64,000 nt of DNA, from assembly GCA_019459055.1 (NCBI GenBank), contig JAIBEI010000043.1, forward strand, positions 1 to 64,000. Direction: 5' to 3'. Source of the DNA: Thiobacillus sp. (GTDB lineage: Bacteria > Pseudomonadota > Gammaproteobacteria > Burkholderiales > Thiobacillaceae). Under the pieces are notes generated by a model. That model did no database searches, was not told the DNA's origin, and saw nothing but the letters and a program-made list of their open reading frames with translations. Position 1 is the stretch's first letter; every line of letters begins with the position of its first letter. Shown here piece after piece: positions 35,055 through 44,218 of this stretch. A program made the position numbers and the translations under genes.

Positions 35055-37037
35055 ATGACATTGGTTTTTCACTCGCCAGCCGTTGCGCTCATACTTGGGC
35101 TAATGTTGGCATTACCAGTAACCGGATTAGCGAACGATGCGGAGAAAGAGAGGGACACTTGGCCCGCCACGGCCATACGCACCCAGGAACGCCTCAGCCT
35201 GCAGCATGCGTCCAAGGGGCTGCACGAGCTTCGCGCCGGCAGCTATAGCGAAGCTTCTCGTTATTTCAACACTGCCCTCAAGTACGAACCGGAGAATGCG
35301 CATCTCCACTTCTTGAATGGCTTTTCCTATCATTTGCTATATACCCAAGGACACCACGCCAACCGGGACTTGGCGGAAACCGCTTACAACCTTGCATTGA
35401 GGCTTGAGCCGGATCACGCGCTTTCTGCCTATTACCTGGGACTTCTTCACCTTGATGCCCGGCAGTATGCCAAGGCACAAGCTGCCTTCGCCCATGCGCT
35501 CCTGCTTGAACGTGACGATCCATCGCTTTTGCACGCACTTGCTGTAGCGTCCTATTACGCATACGACCTGGGCATGGCTCAATGGGCAGTTGAACGTCTC
35601 GAGGAAAGCCAGGACACAAGCGCAGACAACCTGAGAACTGCCGCTCTCGTCTATGCCGCAGCCGGGCGCATTGAAGATGCCCTCAAACGAACCGACAAGC
35701 TCCAGGCCATGGCCGGTCCTGATGCCGGCCATGTACGCAAGCGAGTGAAGCATTGGCGGGCGTATCATGAATCAAACTCTGCAAGACTAATTCGCACCGC
35801 CAATCAAACAACCCCAGTGGCTCCTGAAGCGCCATCAGAGGCGAAGCCGACCCAGACAGCTTCACCGTCCTCCCCACCCCCTGCGGCGGCGGCGCCAGAG
35901 ACGACGCCAAGTGTAGTGGACGAAAACGCCGTCCGTAATTGGAGTGACTGCCCCCAAAACGCCGCAGCACTGCTAAATAACTCATCCTACTCATGGACAC
36001 TTCCCTACTCCTCTTCCTCGAACGATATCCAGGATGAAACGTCCTCCTTGCCGGCGCTGCCTGCACCTTGCGACCGCAGGTTCCTGCCTCGCATGGCGTT
36101 ACTAGATACCGCTATCGTCAGCACTTTCGACAACATCACTACCAAGAAGGGCATCAATTTGCTGGACGGTCTTCGTCTGCTCCTTACCGCATCCCTGGAA
36201 ATCAGCAAGGGCACTGGCACACCACGGACAAGAACCTACAATCGCAAAGCATCCCTGATTAATTCACTGGATCAAGATGGAATTCTTGCCTACTCGCTCA
36301 ATATTGCCAATGCAGGCAATGAATGGAACCAAGTGCTCGCCCGCCCCACTCTGGTTTCCCTGGATCGCCAGCCATCCACCTTTTTTTCGGGAACTTCTCT
36401 GGTCACGACTATTCAGGGTACCGCCAATAACACTGGCAGCCTCGTCGAGCAACCAGCAGGAATCAGTCTGTCCGTGACCCCCACGTTCATCGACGACGAA
36501 ACGATTCTCTTGTCCGTCAAAGTTGCGCGCTCATTCTTCGCTGGCGGGACAGATCTGAAAGACACCGTCACCCAATCACGCAACGCAGTTTCAGCCAATG
36601 TACTGATAAAAATGGGCGAGACCCTGATCCTCAGCGGCCTCACAGAGCGCCAACTATACGAATCCAAAGACGGTGTACCGCTGATGAAGGATATTCCGCT
36701 GCTGCAATACATGTTTTCGACTGAGAGCAAAAATGAATTTACCCAGTCTGTCCTTGTAATGATCACACCCCGTCCACCAGCTACCGGCGTCAACGCCTCA
36801 TTGACGCTCCGGGATCAAGCCACCGATCCGCGTCAGCAATCAAGTCTGGATGAATTACGTGAGCAAATTCCCCAATCTTTACGCCCAGCCCCCAATCTCG
36901 ATACGGTATTTTTAGATATGGATGACAACCGCCTGTTCCGTGAGTTTCGGGCGGGAGACCTGCGCCCCCAGGACTGGCGCCGACCTTCTTTTGTTGAACG
37001 CACTCTCAGGCAGATTGGCGATTTTCTCTACTATTAG
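35055..37037 (+). CDS. TPR-secretin fusion (orphan outer-membrane secretin)
   Basis: 660 residues with a signal peptide (PAVALILGLMLALPVTGLAN). TPR-like repeats ~50-230 (AGSYSEASRYFNTALKYEPENAHLHF; ARQYAKAQAAFAHALLLERDDPSLLHALA), a Pro/Ala/Thr linker ~245-295, then secretin ~385-590: KGINLLDGLRL, VLARPTLVSLDRQPSTFFSG, GISLSVTPTFIDDETILLSV, VLIKMGETLILSGL, PLMKDIPLLQYMF and SVLVMITPRPP. Secretins form export channels for type II/III systems, type IV and Tad pili. No ATPase, inner-membrane platform or pilin gene is nearby. No clear ribosome site at 35055. GC is visibly lower than in the flanks, suggesting transfer. Confidence 0.82.
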   Translation: MTLVFHSPAVALILGLMLALPVTGLANDAEKERDTWPATAIRTQERLSLQHASKGLHELRAGSYSEASRYFNTALKYEPENAHLHFLNGFSYHLLYTQGHHANRDLAETAYNLALRLEPDHALSAYYLGLLHLDARQYAKAQAAFAHALLLERDDPSLLHALAVASYYAYDLGMAQWAVERLEESQDTSADNLRTAALVYAAAGRIEDALKRTDKLQAMAGPDAGHVRKRVKHWRAYHESNSARLIRTANQTTPVAPEAPSEAKPTQTASPSSPPPAAAAPETTPSVVDENAVRNWSDCPQNAAALLNNSSYSWTLPYSSSSNDIQDETSSLPALPAPCDRRFLPRMALLDTAIVSTFDNITTKKGINLLDGLRLLLTASLEISKGTGTPRTRTYNRKASLINSLDQDGILAYSLNIANAGNEWNQVLARPTLVSLDRQPSTFFSGTSLVTTIQGTANNTGSLVEQPAGISLSVTPTFIDDETILLSVKVARSFFAGGTDLKDTVTQSRNAVSANVLIKMGETLILSGLTERQLYESKDGVPLMKDIPLLQYMFSTESKNEFTQSVLVMITPRPPATGVNASLTLRDQATDPRQQSSLDELREQIPQSLRPAPNLDTVFLDMDDNRLFREFRAGDLRPQDWRRPSFVERTLRQIGDFLYY

Positions 37038-37038
37038 A

Positions 37039-37070
37039 GATTCTGTGTTGGTTTGTGCTGACACAGAATC
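37039..37070 (+). terminator. Hairpin after the secretin gene
   Basis: GATTCTGTGT (37039-37048) and ACACAGAATC (37061-37070) form a perfect 10-bp stem two bases after the stop codon. No T-run follows, so it may be an mRNA 3' stabiliser or a Rho-dependent end rather than a classical terminator. Confidence 0.4.
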
Positions 37071-37176
37071 CATGCGAGCCATTTGATTCTTGATTACGTG
37101 TAATGTCCGCGCACGTACGTCAGCAATACGTAGTTAAAGCGGACTTACTTGATGCAAAAGAAGGAGTAATAAAAAA

Positions 37177-37593
37177 ATGAAATCGATCTTCTTGTTTGTC
37201 CTGTTAATGTGTTCTACCGTTATGTCGTTTGCGGCAGAACCGAACATGCCAGAAACAGTTGACCCCGCTCTCGGTCAACAATTACAGCAAATACATCAAA
37301 GAGGTATGCAGTACAAAGCGGGGAACCTTAAAGCGCAAGTAAACCCCTTGCAAATAGAACGCACACGCAAGGCACTTGAAGCAACACAGTGCGCCAGTTT
37401 CTCACCGCAGCAAAGCCAGGGTATGGTCGGCAAAGGCCTTAATTACTGCCCGCATTGTGGCTGGGTAAAATGCACGGCGTGTACTGCATACATAGCTGCG
37501 GCTGTTGCCGTTTGCGCAGGAATAGAAGATATTCCCTGCATAATCGTAGCACTAGGAGCTGCTGAAAATTGCATCAACTGTCTCGTAAAATAG
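37177..37593 (+). CDS. Secreted cysteine-rich protein of unknown function
   Basis: 138 residues. Sec signal peptide (SIFLFVLLMCSTVMSFAAE), a Gln-rich middle, then a C-terminal third with nine cysteines, including YCPHCG, KCTAC and NCINC around a hydrophobic AYIAAAVAVCAG segment. The pattern suggests a disulfide-rich or metal-binding exported protein, possibly with a membrane-inserting segment. AAGGAG lies just upstream of the ATG at 37177. It follows the secretin gene by 139 bases in the same direction and shares its low GC, so a cargo or accessory role is an inference. No family recognised. Confidence 0.65.
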   Translation: MKSIFLFVLLMCSTVMSFAAEPNMPETVDPALGQQLQQIHQRGMQYKAGNLKAQVNPLQIERTRKALEATQCASFSPQQSQGMVGKGLNYCPHCGWVKCTACTAYIAAAVAVCAGIEDIPCIIVALGAAENCINCLVK

Positions 37594-37732
37594 CGGGGCA
37601 AATACCGATGTCAGTTGAAAACATCAATCAGATAGCCGTGACATCAGGGATGTGATCGTGATGCGAAAAGCGAGGGGGAATATATTTGCTCGATACCCCC
37701 TCGCTATCGACTCAAGTATTCAAAAATAAAGG

Positions 37733-38050
37733 ATCAATGGGGTGTGAATCGCCGGCTTCAGTAGAGTTCGAGAAGCAATATTTCAACCGGCTCGAAGTGT
37801 CTAGGAAAGCCGGAGCGATTCAAGCACACCTTCATACGGCGCTATCGGCCGCAAACCAAGGCAAGGCCGATCGCTTCATTCAAGCCTGTTTGCGCGAATG
37901 GGCCTATGGCAGGGTCTGGGACAACAGTGCGGAGCGCACTGCCTTGTTGCCAGCATTTCTGGCTTACTACAACGCGCGAAGCCTCACTCGGCTCTCAGCT
38001 ATAAACCTCCAGCTTCACGGCTCGCCGGGAACAACCTATTGCAACTCAAC
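37733..38050 (+). pseudogene. Fused remnants of two transposase C-termini
   Basis: The frame reads MGCESPASVEFEKQYFNRLE, resembling the C-terminal end of IS3-family OrfB. It then runs into NQGKADRFIQACLREWAYGR and RTALLPAFLAYYNAR, resembling the C-terminal DDE region of IS481-family transposases. Both are truncated and lack catalytic N-terminal parts. They lie directly before the MITE-like element. Family assignments are by eye. Confidence 0.5.
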
Positions 38051-38052
38051 AG

Positions 38053-38218
38053 CTAGTGTCGTGAATCAGAAATAGCGGGACAAATAAAACGGATGGATTT
38101 TTTCGCAGGGCAAGGCGCGAGGAGGCGACATAGCCCGGACTATGGCAACGACGAGCAACGCCGCCATGCGGAAAAAGACGCCGTTTTATGTTTCGATATT
38201 TCTGATTCACGACACTAG
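38053..38218. mobile_element. 166-bp MITE-like element with perfect 22-bp inverted ends
   Basis: The ends are perfect inverted repeats beginning CTAGTGTCGTGAATCAGAAA (38053-38074 and 38197-38218). The inner sequence is a further imperfect palindrome centred near tagcccggacta (38131-38142). The outer CTAG tetranucleotides are either part of the repeat or a 4-bp target duplication. The element encodes nothing and would be mobilised in trans. Its right end supplies the TAG stop of the minus-strand gene at 38215-40629. Confidence 0.75.
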
Positions 38219-40629
38219 GGAGGCGCATGCCCGGGAAGGCGTATCTCCGCAATCAGGGGCAGGTGGTCGGAGGCGACGCGCGCCAGTTCGGAATGGGGAA
38301 CCTCGATGCCGCTCACTTCAAGCCCGGGGCTGATGAAGATGTGGTCGATGCGCATGCGCGGAAGGCGGCTGGAAAAGGTGGCCTGGGGGCGACCGTGTTT
38401 CGCCTCGGCTTGAGCATCCCTGAGCGGACCGCCGATCCGGCGGCAGACTGGCGATGACGGCAACGCGTTGAAGTCGCCGCACAGGATCACCGGTTCCCGG
38501 CACTGTTCGTGCGCCAGCCAGTCGCTGCCGAGCAGAGCCGCGGCCTGCGCGATGCGTTCGTGCGGGTAGAGGCCCAGATGGGTATTGATGATCTGAACTT
38601 CCCTGCCATGCAGGTCGACGGCAACCCAGAGCGCGCCGCGCGGTTCGAGGTGCGGCTTGCCGGCGAGCCCGGGCAGCGAACCGGCCTTGACCAGGCGCTG
38701 CGGCAGATGCGTCAGGATGGCGTCCCCGTAGCGTTCTTCCTCCAGGTGCATGGCCGGATGAAAGTGGAATTCCATCTCCAGGTAACGGGCGATCCGGTGC
38801 GCCTGGTCCATGCCCTGGCTGCGCAGGCGGCCTACGTCCAGTTCCTGCAGCGCCACCACGTCCGGCCGGGCGCGGGCGATCACGCGGGCGATGCGCTCGG
38901 CGTCGAGCTTGCCGTCCATGCCGACGCAGCCGTGCACGTTGTAGGTCATGACGCGAAGTGTGTCCGTCTGCGCCGTGGCGGCCCGTTTGCCGGCAGGGCG
39001 GGGCTGCTGCTCGGGACGCTCCAGATGTTGCAGCGCCGCGTTACGCAGGTCGATCGGCCGCAGATATTCGTGCTCGCGTGCCGCCAGCGGCGTGTCCGCG
39101 GGAAGCAGGGCGAAGGCGTGGGTTTCTTCCGGCGTGGCGCCGGCGTGCGCGCCGTTCTCCATGGCAAAGCTCATCGGCGCCACGCCGTCGCGCCAGCCGA
39201 GCAGGACGAGGTCGCCGGCCTCCGCATGTTCGCACAGGCGCACCAGGTCCTCGCCGACCGAATCGAGAAACGGATGCTGCGCGCCAAACAGCGCGGCGCG
39301 GTCCCGTGGCAAACGGAATTCGCCGGCATCGGTGCGGGCGCACAGTGTGCCCGGGGCATCCACGCTGAGCACGAGCGGAACCTTGTGCGTGCGCGCCAGT
39401 TCGCGGGCGACAAAATCGCGCGCGTCGGCGGCCATGTCCTGCGGCAAATAGAGATGGCCCACCGGGCCGAGGGCGGCGACGAGCGGGTATTGTTCGTCCG
39501 CTTCCTCGCCATTGATGCCGAGCACCGAAAACAGGCGCTGAAGTTTCCGCCCGCCCAGAAAGCGAACCCGCTGCGTCTGGATGCCCCCCGCGTTTTGGGT
39601 GCGAACATTCAGCCCGGTAGCGCCCAGTTTCTCGAACACCGCCGTCACCGCATCCTCCAGGCTATAGCCCTGGACCTGCGGATAGGACCGGACGGCGGTC
39701 TGCCCGTGGTCGGAATAAACCCAGACTTCGTAGTGCCGCCATGCCGAATGGCTGGCGGCGCGCCACAGGCGGGCGACGGCGTCGTCGATCCCCTTCAGCG
39801 TCCAGTGGGCAAACAGCGAACGCGGGCCGCGGCGGTGCGACTGTTCGTCGTACCCGAGGAAATTGATGTGGATGACGGGCAGGCCGCGGCTGATATCGAT
39901 CTTGCCGCCGATCACGCAGAGTTCGCGCAGCAGGATGGAAATGGCGGCCCGTGTGGGAACGAATTTCAGTTCCTTGAAGAAATCGTGCCCTGCGATCAGG
40001 CCGCGCACAAAATCGTGCAGCGCCAGCCCCAGCTCCATCACCAACAGCACGGCGACGCGCAGGAAACTGTAGAAATTGCTGAGCAGAAACGCCAGCAGCA
40101 CCAGCGGATTGGCCGCACGAAACGTCGGCCCCCAACCCATCGATGAGGGACAGAAATGCGATTCCGCGGCGCCGCCGGTGTAACAGTCCGAGTAGGCGCT
40201 GCCGTCCTTGAGTAGCATCTCGTTGCCGTTGGCCGCGTGCAGCGCCTCGACGCGCGCCGCCGTGTCCGGCTCGTACATGCGCACGATCCGGCGCGATTCG
40301 CGGTCCCTGAAGGAGAACGCCGGGACGGCGCATTTGACGCCATAAAAGAGTTCGGCCTGGACCGCGGGCGTCGTCGACGGCAGGCCCGAATAGTGGTCAT
40401 GCAGCCGGTAGTGCTCGCGCCTGAGCAGCCGCCGCAGGAACGGCAGTTCACCGCGTTTGAGGGCGCGCTCGAACTGCGGGTGCGAGAGCCCGTCGATCTG
40501 GATCATGATCAGCCCCGGCCGTGTCGACGATCCTTCCGACACGGGCAGGCGCAGCAGACGCGCCAGCCAGACGCTGCGGCTGAGGCTGCGGCGCAGGCGC
40601 CGAAGAACGGTCTCGATTCGGCTGAGCAT
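38215..40629 (-). CDS. Alkaline-phosphatase-superfamily domain fused to endonuclease/exonuclease/phosphatase domain
   Basis: 804 residues. The N-terminal ~520 residues form a phosphodiesterase/sulfatase-type domain (LIMIQIDGLSHPQF, GLPSTTPAVQAELFYG with likely Thr nucleophile, VIHINFLGYDEQSHRRG, WVYSDHGQT). Two hydrophobic stretches at ~175-205 may anchor it. The C-terminal ~240 residues are an EEP-fold hydrolase (LRVMTYNVHGCVGMDG, DVVALQELD, NTHLGLYPHERIAQ, CGDFNALPSSP, RIDHIFIS, ASDHLPLIAEI). Both halves cleave phosphodiesters in other proteins; a phospholipid or glycolipid head group is plausible given the operon. The last codons abut the MITE, whose end provides the stop. Confidence 0.85.
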   Translation of the reverse strand: MLSRIETVLRRLRRSLSRSVWLARLLRLPVSEGSSTRPGLIMIQIDGLSHPQFERALKRGELPFLRRLLRREHYRLHDHYSGLPSTTPAVQAELFYGVKCAVPAFSFRDRESRRIVRMYEPDTAARVEALHAANGNEMLLKDGSAYSDCYTGGAAESHFCPSSMGWGPTFRAANPLVLLAFLLSNFYSFLRVAVLLVMELGLALHDFVRGLIAGHDFFKELKFVPTRAAISILLRELCVIGGKIDISRGLPVIHINFLGYDEQSHRRGPRSLFAHWTLKGIDDAVARLWRAASHSAWRHYEVWVYSDHGQTAVRSYPQVQGYSLEDAVTAVFEKLGATGLNVRTQNAGGIQTQRVRFLGGRKLQRLFSVLGINGEEADEQYPLVAALGPVGHLYLPQDMAADARDFVARELARTHKVPLVLSVDAPGTLCARTDAGEFRLPRDRAALFGAQHPFLDSVGEDLVRLCEHAEAGDLVLLGWRDGVAPMSFAMENGAHAGATPEETHAFALLPADTPLAAREHEYLRPIDLRNAALQHLERPEQQPRPAGKRAATAQTDTLRVMTYNVHGCVGMDGKLDAERIARVIARARPDVVALQELDVGRLRSQGMDQAHRIARYLEMEFHFHPAMHLEEERYGDAILTHLPQRLVKAGSLPGLAGKPHLEPRGALWVAVDLHGREVQIINTHLGLYPHERIAQAAALLGSDWLAHEQCREPVILCGDFNALPSSPVCRRIGGPLRDAQAEAKHGRPQATFSSRLPRMRIDHIFISPGLEVSGIEVPHSELARVASDHLPLIAEIRLPGHAPP

Positions 40630-40682
40630 CGGCTATCCGCCCGCACTCAAACCCGAATGCTGTCCGGGCCGCGCATCATGCA

Positions 40683-41969
40683 TCAGTCCTCCTTGTCGGA
40701 AAACAGGCCGGCGCCGAAGGCCGCATCGCCCGCGCCGGCCACGCTTTTCAGAATGTCCCACTCCGTACTGATCGCGGTCATGACCTCTTCCCAGGCGCTC
40801 ACATCCTCGCCCGACTCGGTAGGTTTTCCGGGTTTGAGCGCTTCGTAACAGGCCAGGGCCTTGTCCGCCGCGCGGGGCATGGAAAAGGCCTCGGCGGTTT
40901 CGAGTGCGGCCTGTTTCAGGTCGCGCAAGGATTCGGGAGGCAATGCGGCCACCCACTGCAGGGCGGCGCTGAATCCCGCGGACGTCGCCTCGTGCAGCAG
41001 GCGGCCATTGTGCCGGTCCCGCACCACTTCCCGGGCGCCCGGCGCATCCAGGGCGACGACCGGCAGACCGGCCGCCATGGCTTCGGTCAGCACCATGCCC
41101 TGCGTCTCGCTGGTCGACGCGAAGGCGAACAGATCCATGGCGTGCAGGGCGTCGGCCAGTTCCTGCTGTTTCAGGATGCCGCCGACATGCAGCCGCGCTT
41201 CGAGTCCGGCCCGGACAAACACGTCGCGCATGGCGGTTTCGGAGGGACCGCTGCCGATCACCAGAAAATGCGCGCGCGGGTGGCTGCCGACAAAGTCGGC
41301 AACCGCCTGCGCCAGGAATTCCAGGTTCTTTTCCGGCGCCAGGCGGCCCAGGTGACCGACCACGAAGGCGTCCGCCGGAATCCCCATCTGCCGGCGGACG
41401 GCGGGACCGTCACCGTGCGCGAAGTGTTCCAGCCGAACCCCGGTGGGCACCACGGCAATCGGCGTGACGACGCCGCGCTGCTGCAACAGGTCGCGGATAC
41501 TCTCGCTGGGGGCGAACACCTGATCGGCGAGGTTGGCGTAGCCGGTGGCGAGTTCGATGGTGAAACGCTTCAGCGCGGGGGAGTCGCCGGGAACATAGTG
41601 CGTGTATTGCTCGTACAAGGTGTGGTGGGTGAAGACCAGCGGCAGGCCCCGGCGGCGCGCGACCCGCACCGCGGTCATGCCGAGCAGGAAGGGGTGCTGG
41701 GAATGCACGATGTCGGGGCGGAAGGCGTCGATCGTGTCGGAGAGCGCTGGATGGATCGGCAGCACCACCGAGAAATCACTGGCGTTGAAATTCTGGATCG
41801 CGGGAATGCGCACCACGTCGATCTCGCTCTGCGGCATGTCGGGGAATTCGGGCGCCACCACCAGAACCCGATGTCCGCGCGTGCGGTATTCCTCGGTGAA
41901 TGCTTCCACCGAGCGCGCCACCCCGCCGACGTGCGGGGTGAAGGTATTGGTGAAGATAAGAATGTTCAT
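40683..41969 (-). CDS. Family 4 glycosyltransferase (diglucosyl/sulfoquinovosyl-lipid type)
   Basis: 428 residues, GT-B fold. N-terminal HVGGVARSVEAFTEEYRTRGHRV, VHSQHPFLLGM, FTHHTLYEQYTHYVP; C-terminal GHLGRLAPEKNLEFLAQA, FLVIGSGPSE, then the donor-site SETQGMVLTEAMAAGLPVVALDAPGAREVV. The layout resembles glycosyltransferases acting on lipid acceptors. It overlaps the upstream hydrolase gene by four bases (ATGA at 41966-41969) and is followed after 53 bases by the phosphoesterase fusion. The ~45 extra C-terminal residues are acidic. Confidence 0.88.
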   Translation of the reverse strand: MNILIFTNTFTPHVGGVARSVEAFTEEYRTRGHRVLVVAPEFPDMPQSEIDVVRIPAIQNFNASDFSVVLPIHPALSDTIDAFRPDIVHSQHPFLLGMTAVRVARRRGLPLVFTHHTLYEQYTHYVPGDSPALKRFTIELATGYANLADQVFAPSESIRDLLQQRGVVTPIAVVPTGVRLEHFAHGDGPAVRRQMGIPADAFVVGHLGRLAPEKNLEFLAQAVADFVGSHPRAHFLVIGSGPSETAMRDVFVRAGLEARLHVGGILKQQELADALHAMDLFAFASTSETQGMVLTEAMAAGLPVVALDAPGAREVVRDRHNGRLLHEATSAGFSAALQWVAALPPESLRDLKQAALETAEAFSMPRAADKALACYEALKPGKPTESGEDVSAWEEVMTAISTEWDILKSVAGAGDAAFGAGLFSDKED

Positions 41970-44218
41970 GCGCCCCCATCCCGTTTGACGAGAACCACCG
42001 AGCCGGCGCCGGCGTGCGGGCTGGCCGGCGCGAAACCGGGCAAGCGGACCTCGATCGGCGGCGCGCTGCGATGCCAGTCGGCCTGCCAATCGACGCGCGG
42101 CGGATTGCCGGGAACTGGCGTGATGCGGATCGTCACCGTGCCAAAACTTGTCGGCGCGGGGCCGAAACGGATCGGCGCAGCCTGGTCGAGCCAGCGCGCG
42201 GGAATTCCCGCGCACAGGATGAGGCCTTCGCCTTCCTCGCGCACGAAGCAGTTGCGGATCATCAGCAGCCACTCGGCGGCGGCCCAGACGTGGTGACCGT
42301 CGCCCATGCAGCCGCCCCCGGTCAGAGGATGGATCGCCTCCGGCCACTGGCCGGTCGGCGAAGCCAGGGCGGCGACCGTATCCATCAATTCGAGGTGGCG
42401 CGGGTCGCCGGCGCGCAGCAGCACCTGGGCGACGTGCAGGGTGAGGTAGGCGTTGAGGCCGGAATGGATCATGTCCTGGTAGAACGCGCCATTGACGAAG
42501 CAGCGGTCGAGCAGGAATTCGGCGCAATCGAGCAGGCGCGGATCGTCCGCCGCACAGAGTTGCACCGGATAGCCGAACGCCAGCGAACCGATGGCGCCGG
42601 CATCCAGACGGCGATAGGGCGACGCCGGCATGGCCGGGCGGCCGAGCCTTTTTTCGCAGCCGGCCAGGCTGGTTTCCACCGTCGCCGCAAAGTCGTCGGC
42701 GGCCTGCGCGAATTCCCGGCTGTGGGCGGGGTCCGTGTCCGCCAGCATGGCCGCCGCCGCGCGCAGGCCGGCAATTCCCCAGAAATCGTCCCAGTAGTAA
42801 TAGTCGTTGGGCCCCAGGTGTTCGGCGCTGAAGCCGGCCGGCAGCAGCCCGGCGTGCGGCGCGTCCAGATCGTCGCTGAGCCGCTTGCGCATGATCCAGC
42901 GGGCGCCGCGCCGGATCGGGCCGAGCCATTCGGGAGCGGGGGGGCGGTTGGTCAGGGCGAAGAAGCGCTGCAGGATCCACAGCACCTCGCCGTTGGCGTC
43001 CCATTCGCCCTCCTGCGAACGAAAATAGCCGAGCGCCGTCTGCCGCGACGGGAAGCGCGCCAGCGCGCGTTCGGCGCGATCCGTGAGACCGGCGCAGAGC
43101 AGGGCATGGATGATGAAGGCGGCATCGCGAAACCAGAACCGCTTGTAGGTGTAGGGGCCGGGGTAGACGTCGTCCGGCGAATGCAGGATCAGCGAGGTGA
43201 CCGCGGCATCGTAGAGAAACTGATAACGCGGCTCCGGACAAGCAAGCGTGCAGTGTCCTCGTTGCGCCGACTGCCAGGCATGCGCGGGGAGGGGGTCGGC
43301 TGCGGTGGCCGGCAGCGGGATGGTTGCGGTGATTTCGGCGTCTTCGCCGGCCTTGACCGGGAACAACGCCGCCGCGGTGACCATCCCCACGCCGCAGGTG
43401 CCTTCGGTCTGATCGTCCCGATCCCTGAGATGAATGAACACATCCCCGTGGCGGTAATCGGAGACGTGATGCCGCGCGGCGGCGCTGCCGAATTCGACCC
43501 GCTGATCGTCGTCGACGATCCAGGCATCGCGCGCCGGCGACAGGCTGACCTGGTGGATGAAGCTGATGCCTTCCGGGTTTGCCGGGCGCAGCGCCAGCAC
43601 CAGCCAGGCGGCGCTGTCGGCCCGCGCCCGCAGATTCAGCTTGCAGACCGGGACGCCCGATTCAAGCTCGACCCAGGCGCGGCTGGTCAGCGACAGCCCG
43701 GTCGTTTCCGTTTCGGTGGTGATGCGAACACCGGTGTCCATGTCCTGCCGCTGGCGGCACTCGTCGGCCCGCGAGGGCAGCAGGCAGCGCCCGTCCTCGG
43801 CCATCAGCCAGCCGTCGAGCGACCAGCCGTCGAGCAGGGGGGTCAACAGCCCGCGCGGATCGACAATTGGCAATTCCGGGCAATCCGGATAGCCGACCGC
43901 GGTCCAGTTGCGATGGGTGAGATTGACATGGGTGATGGAGAAGGCGCGCGGGATGAAGGACACGTCGAGCGGGTCGAACTGGCGTTCGATCCAGTAGGGC
44001 CAGACCCAGTCCAGGTTGTGCTGAATGACCCGGCTGTTGATCAGGCCGCGGGCGTGGAACACCACGCCGGCGCGCAGCAGCTCGATCGGCTCACCCACTT
44101 CGGACGGCTGGGCGAAGCTATGCAGCCGCGCCAAGAGGGCGATGGGGTCCAGGAAGCCCTGGCGGCGCGCGGCATACCGCACGACAAAGCGCCAGGGCAG
44201 CCACTTCATCCAGCTCAC
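41966..44218 (-). CDS. (alpha/alpha)6 glycoside hydrolase, GH15/amyloglucosidase-like
   Basis: 750 residues. The N-terminal half is mostly beta; the C-terminal half has the six-hairpin pattern YKRFWFRDAAFIIHALLCAGL, EGEWDANGEVLWILQRF, NDYYYWDDFWGIAGLRAA and GDGHHVWAAAEWLLMIRN, as in glucoamylases and debranching enzymes. The start was taken as the GTG at 44218, because GGAGG lies seven bases upstream and GTGA overlaps the stop of the TVP38 gene; the ATG at 44209 is the alternative. No signal peptide, so likely cytoplasmic. Substrate unknown; an alpha-glucan or glycolipid sugar is possible. Confidence 0.75.
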   Translation of the reverse strand: MSWMKWLPWRFVVRYAARRQGFLDPIALLARLHSFAQPSEVGEPIELLRAGVVFHARGLINSRVIQHNLDWVWPYWIERQFDPLDVSFIPRAFSITHVNLTHRNWTAVGYPDCPELPIVDPRGLLTPLLDGWSLDGWLMAEDGRCLLPSRADECRQRQDMDTGVRITTETETTGLSLTSRAWVELESGVPVCKLNLRARADSAAWLVLALRPANPEGISFIHQVSLSPARDAWIVDDDQRVEFGSAAARHHVSDYRHGDVFIHLRDRDDQTEGTCGVGMVTAAALFPVKAGEDAEITATIPLPATAADPLPAHAWQSAQRGHCTLACPEPRYQFLYDAAVTSLILHSPDDVYPGPYTYKRFWFRDAAFIIHALLCAGLTDRAERALARFPSRQTALGYFRSQEGEWDANGEVLWILQRFFALTNRPPAPEWLGPIRRGARWIMRKRLSDDLDAPHAGLLPAGFSAEHLGPNDYYYWDDFWGIAGLRAAAAMLADTDPAHSREFAQAADDFAATVETSLAGCEKRLGRPAMPASPYRRLDAGAIGSLAFGYPVQLCAADDPRLLDCAEFLLDRCFVNGAFYQDMIHSGLNAYLTLHVAQVLLRAGDPRHLELMDTVAALASPTGQWPEAIHPLTGGGCMGDGHHVWAAAEWLLMIRNCFVREEGEGLILCAGIPARWLDQAAPIRFGPAPTSFGTVTIRITPVPGNPPRVDWQADWHRSAPPIEVRLPGFAPASPHAGAGSVVLVKRDGGA

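Noticed and set aside
37618-37760. Promoter or attenuator between the Cys-rich gene and the transposase debris
   Set aside because: No convincing -35/-10 pair or hairpin with T-run; the sequence looks like insertion scar.
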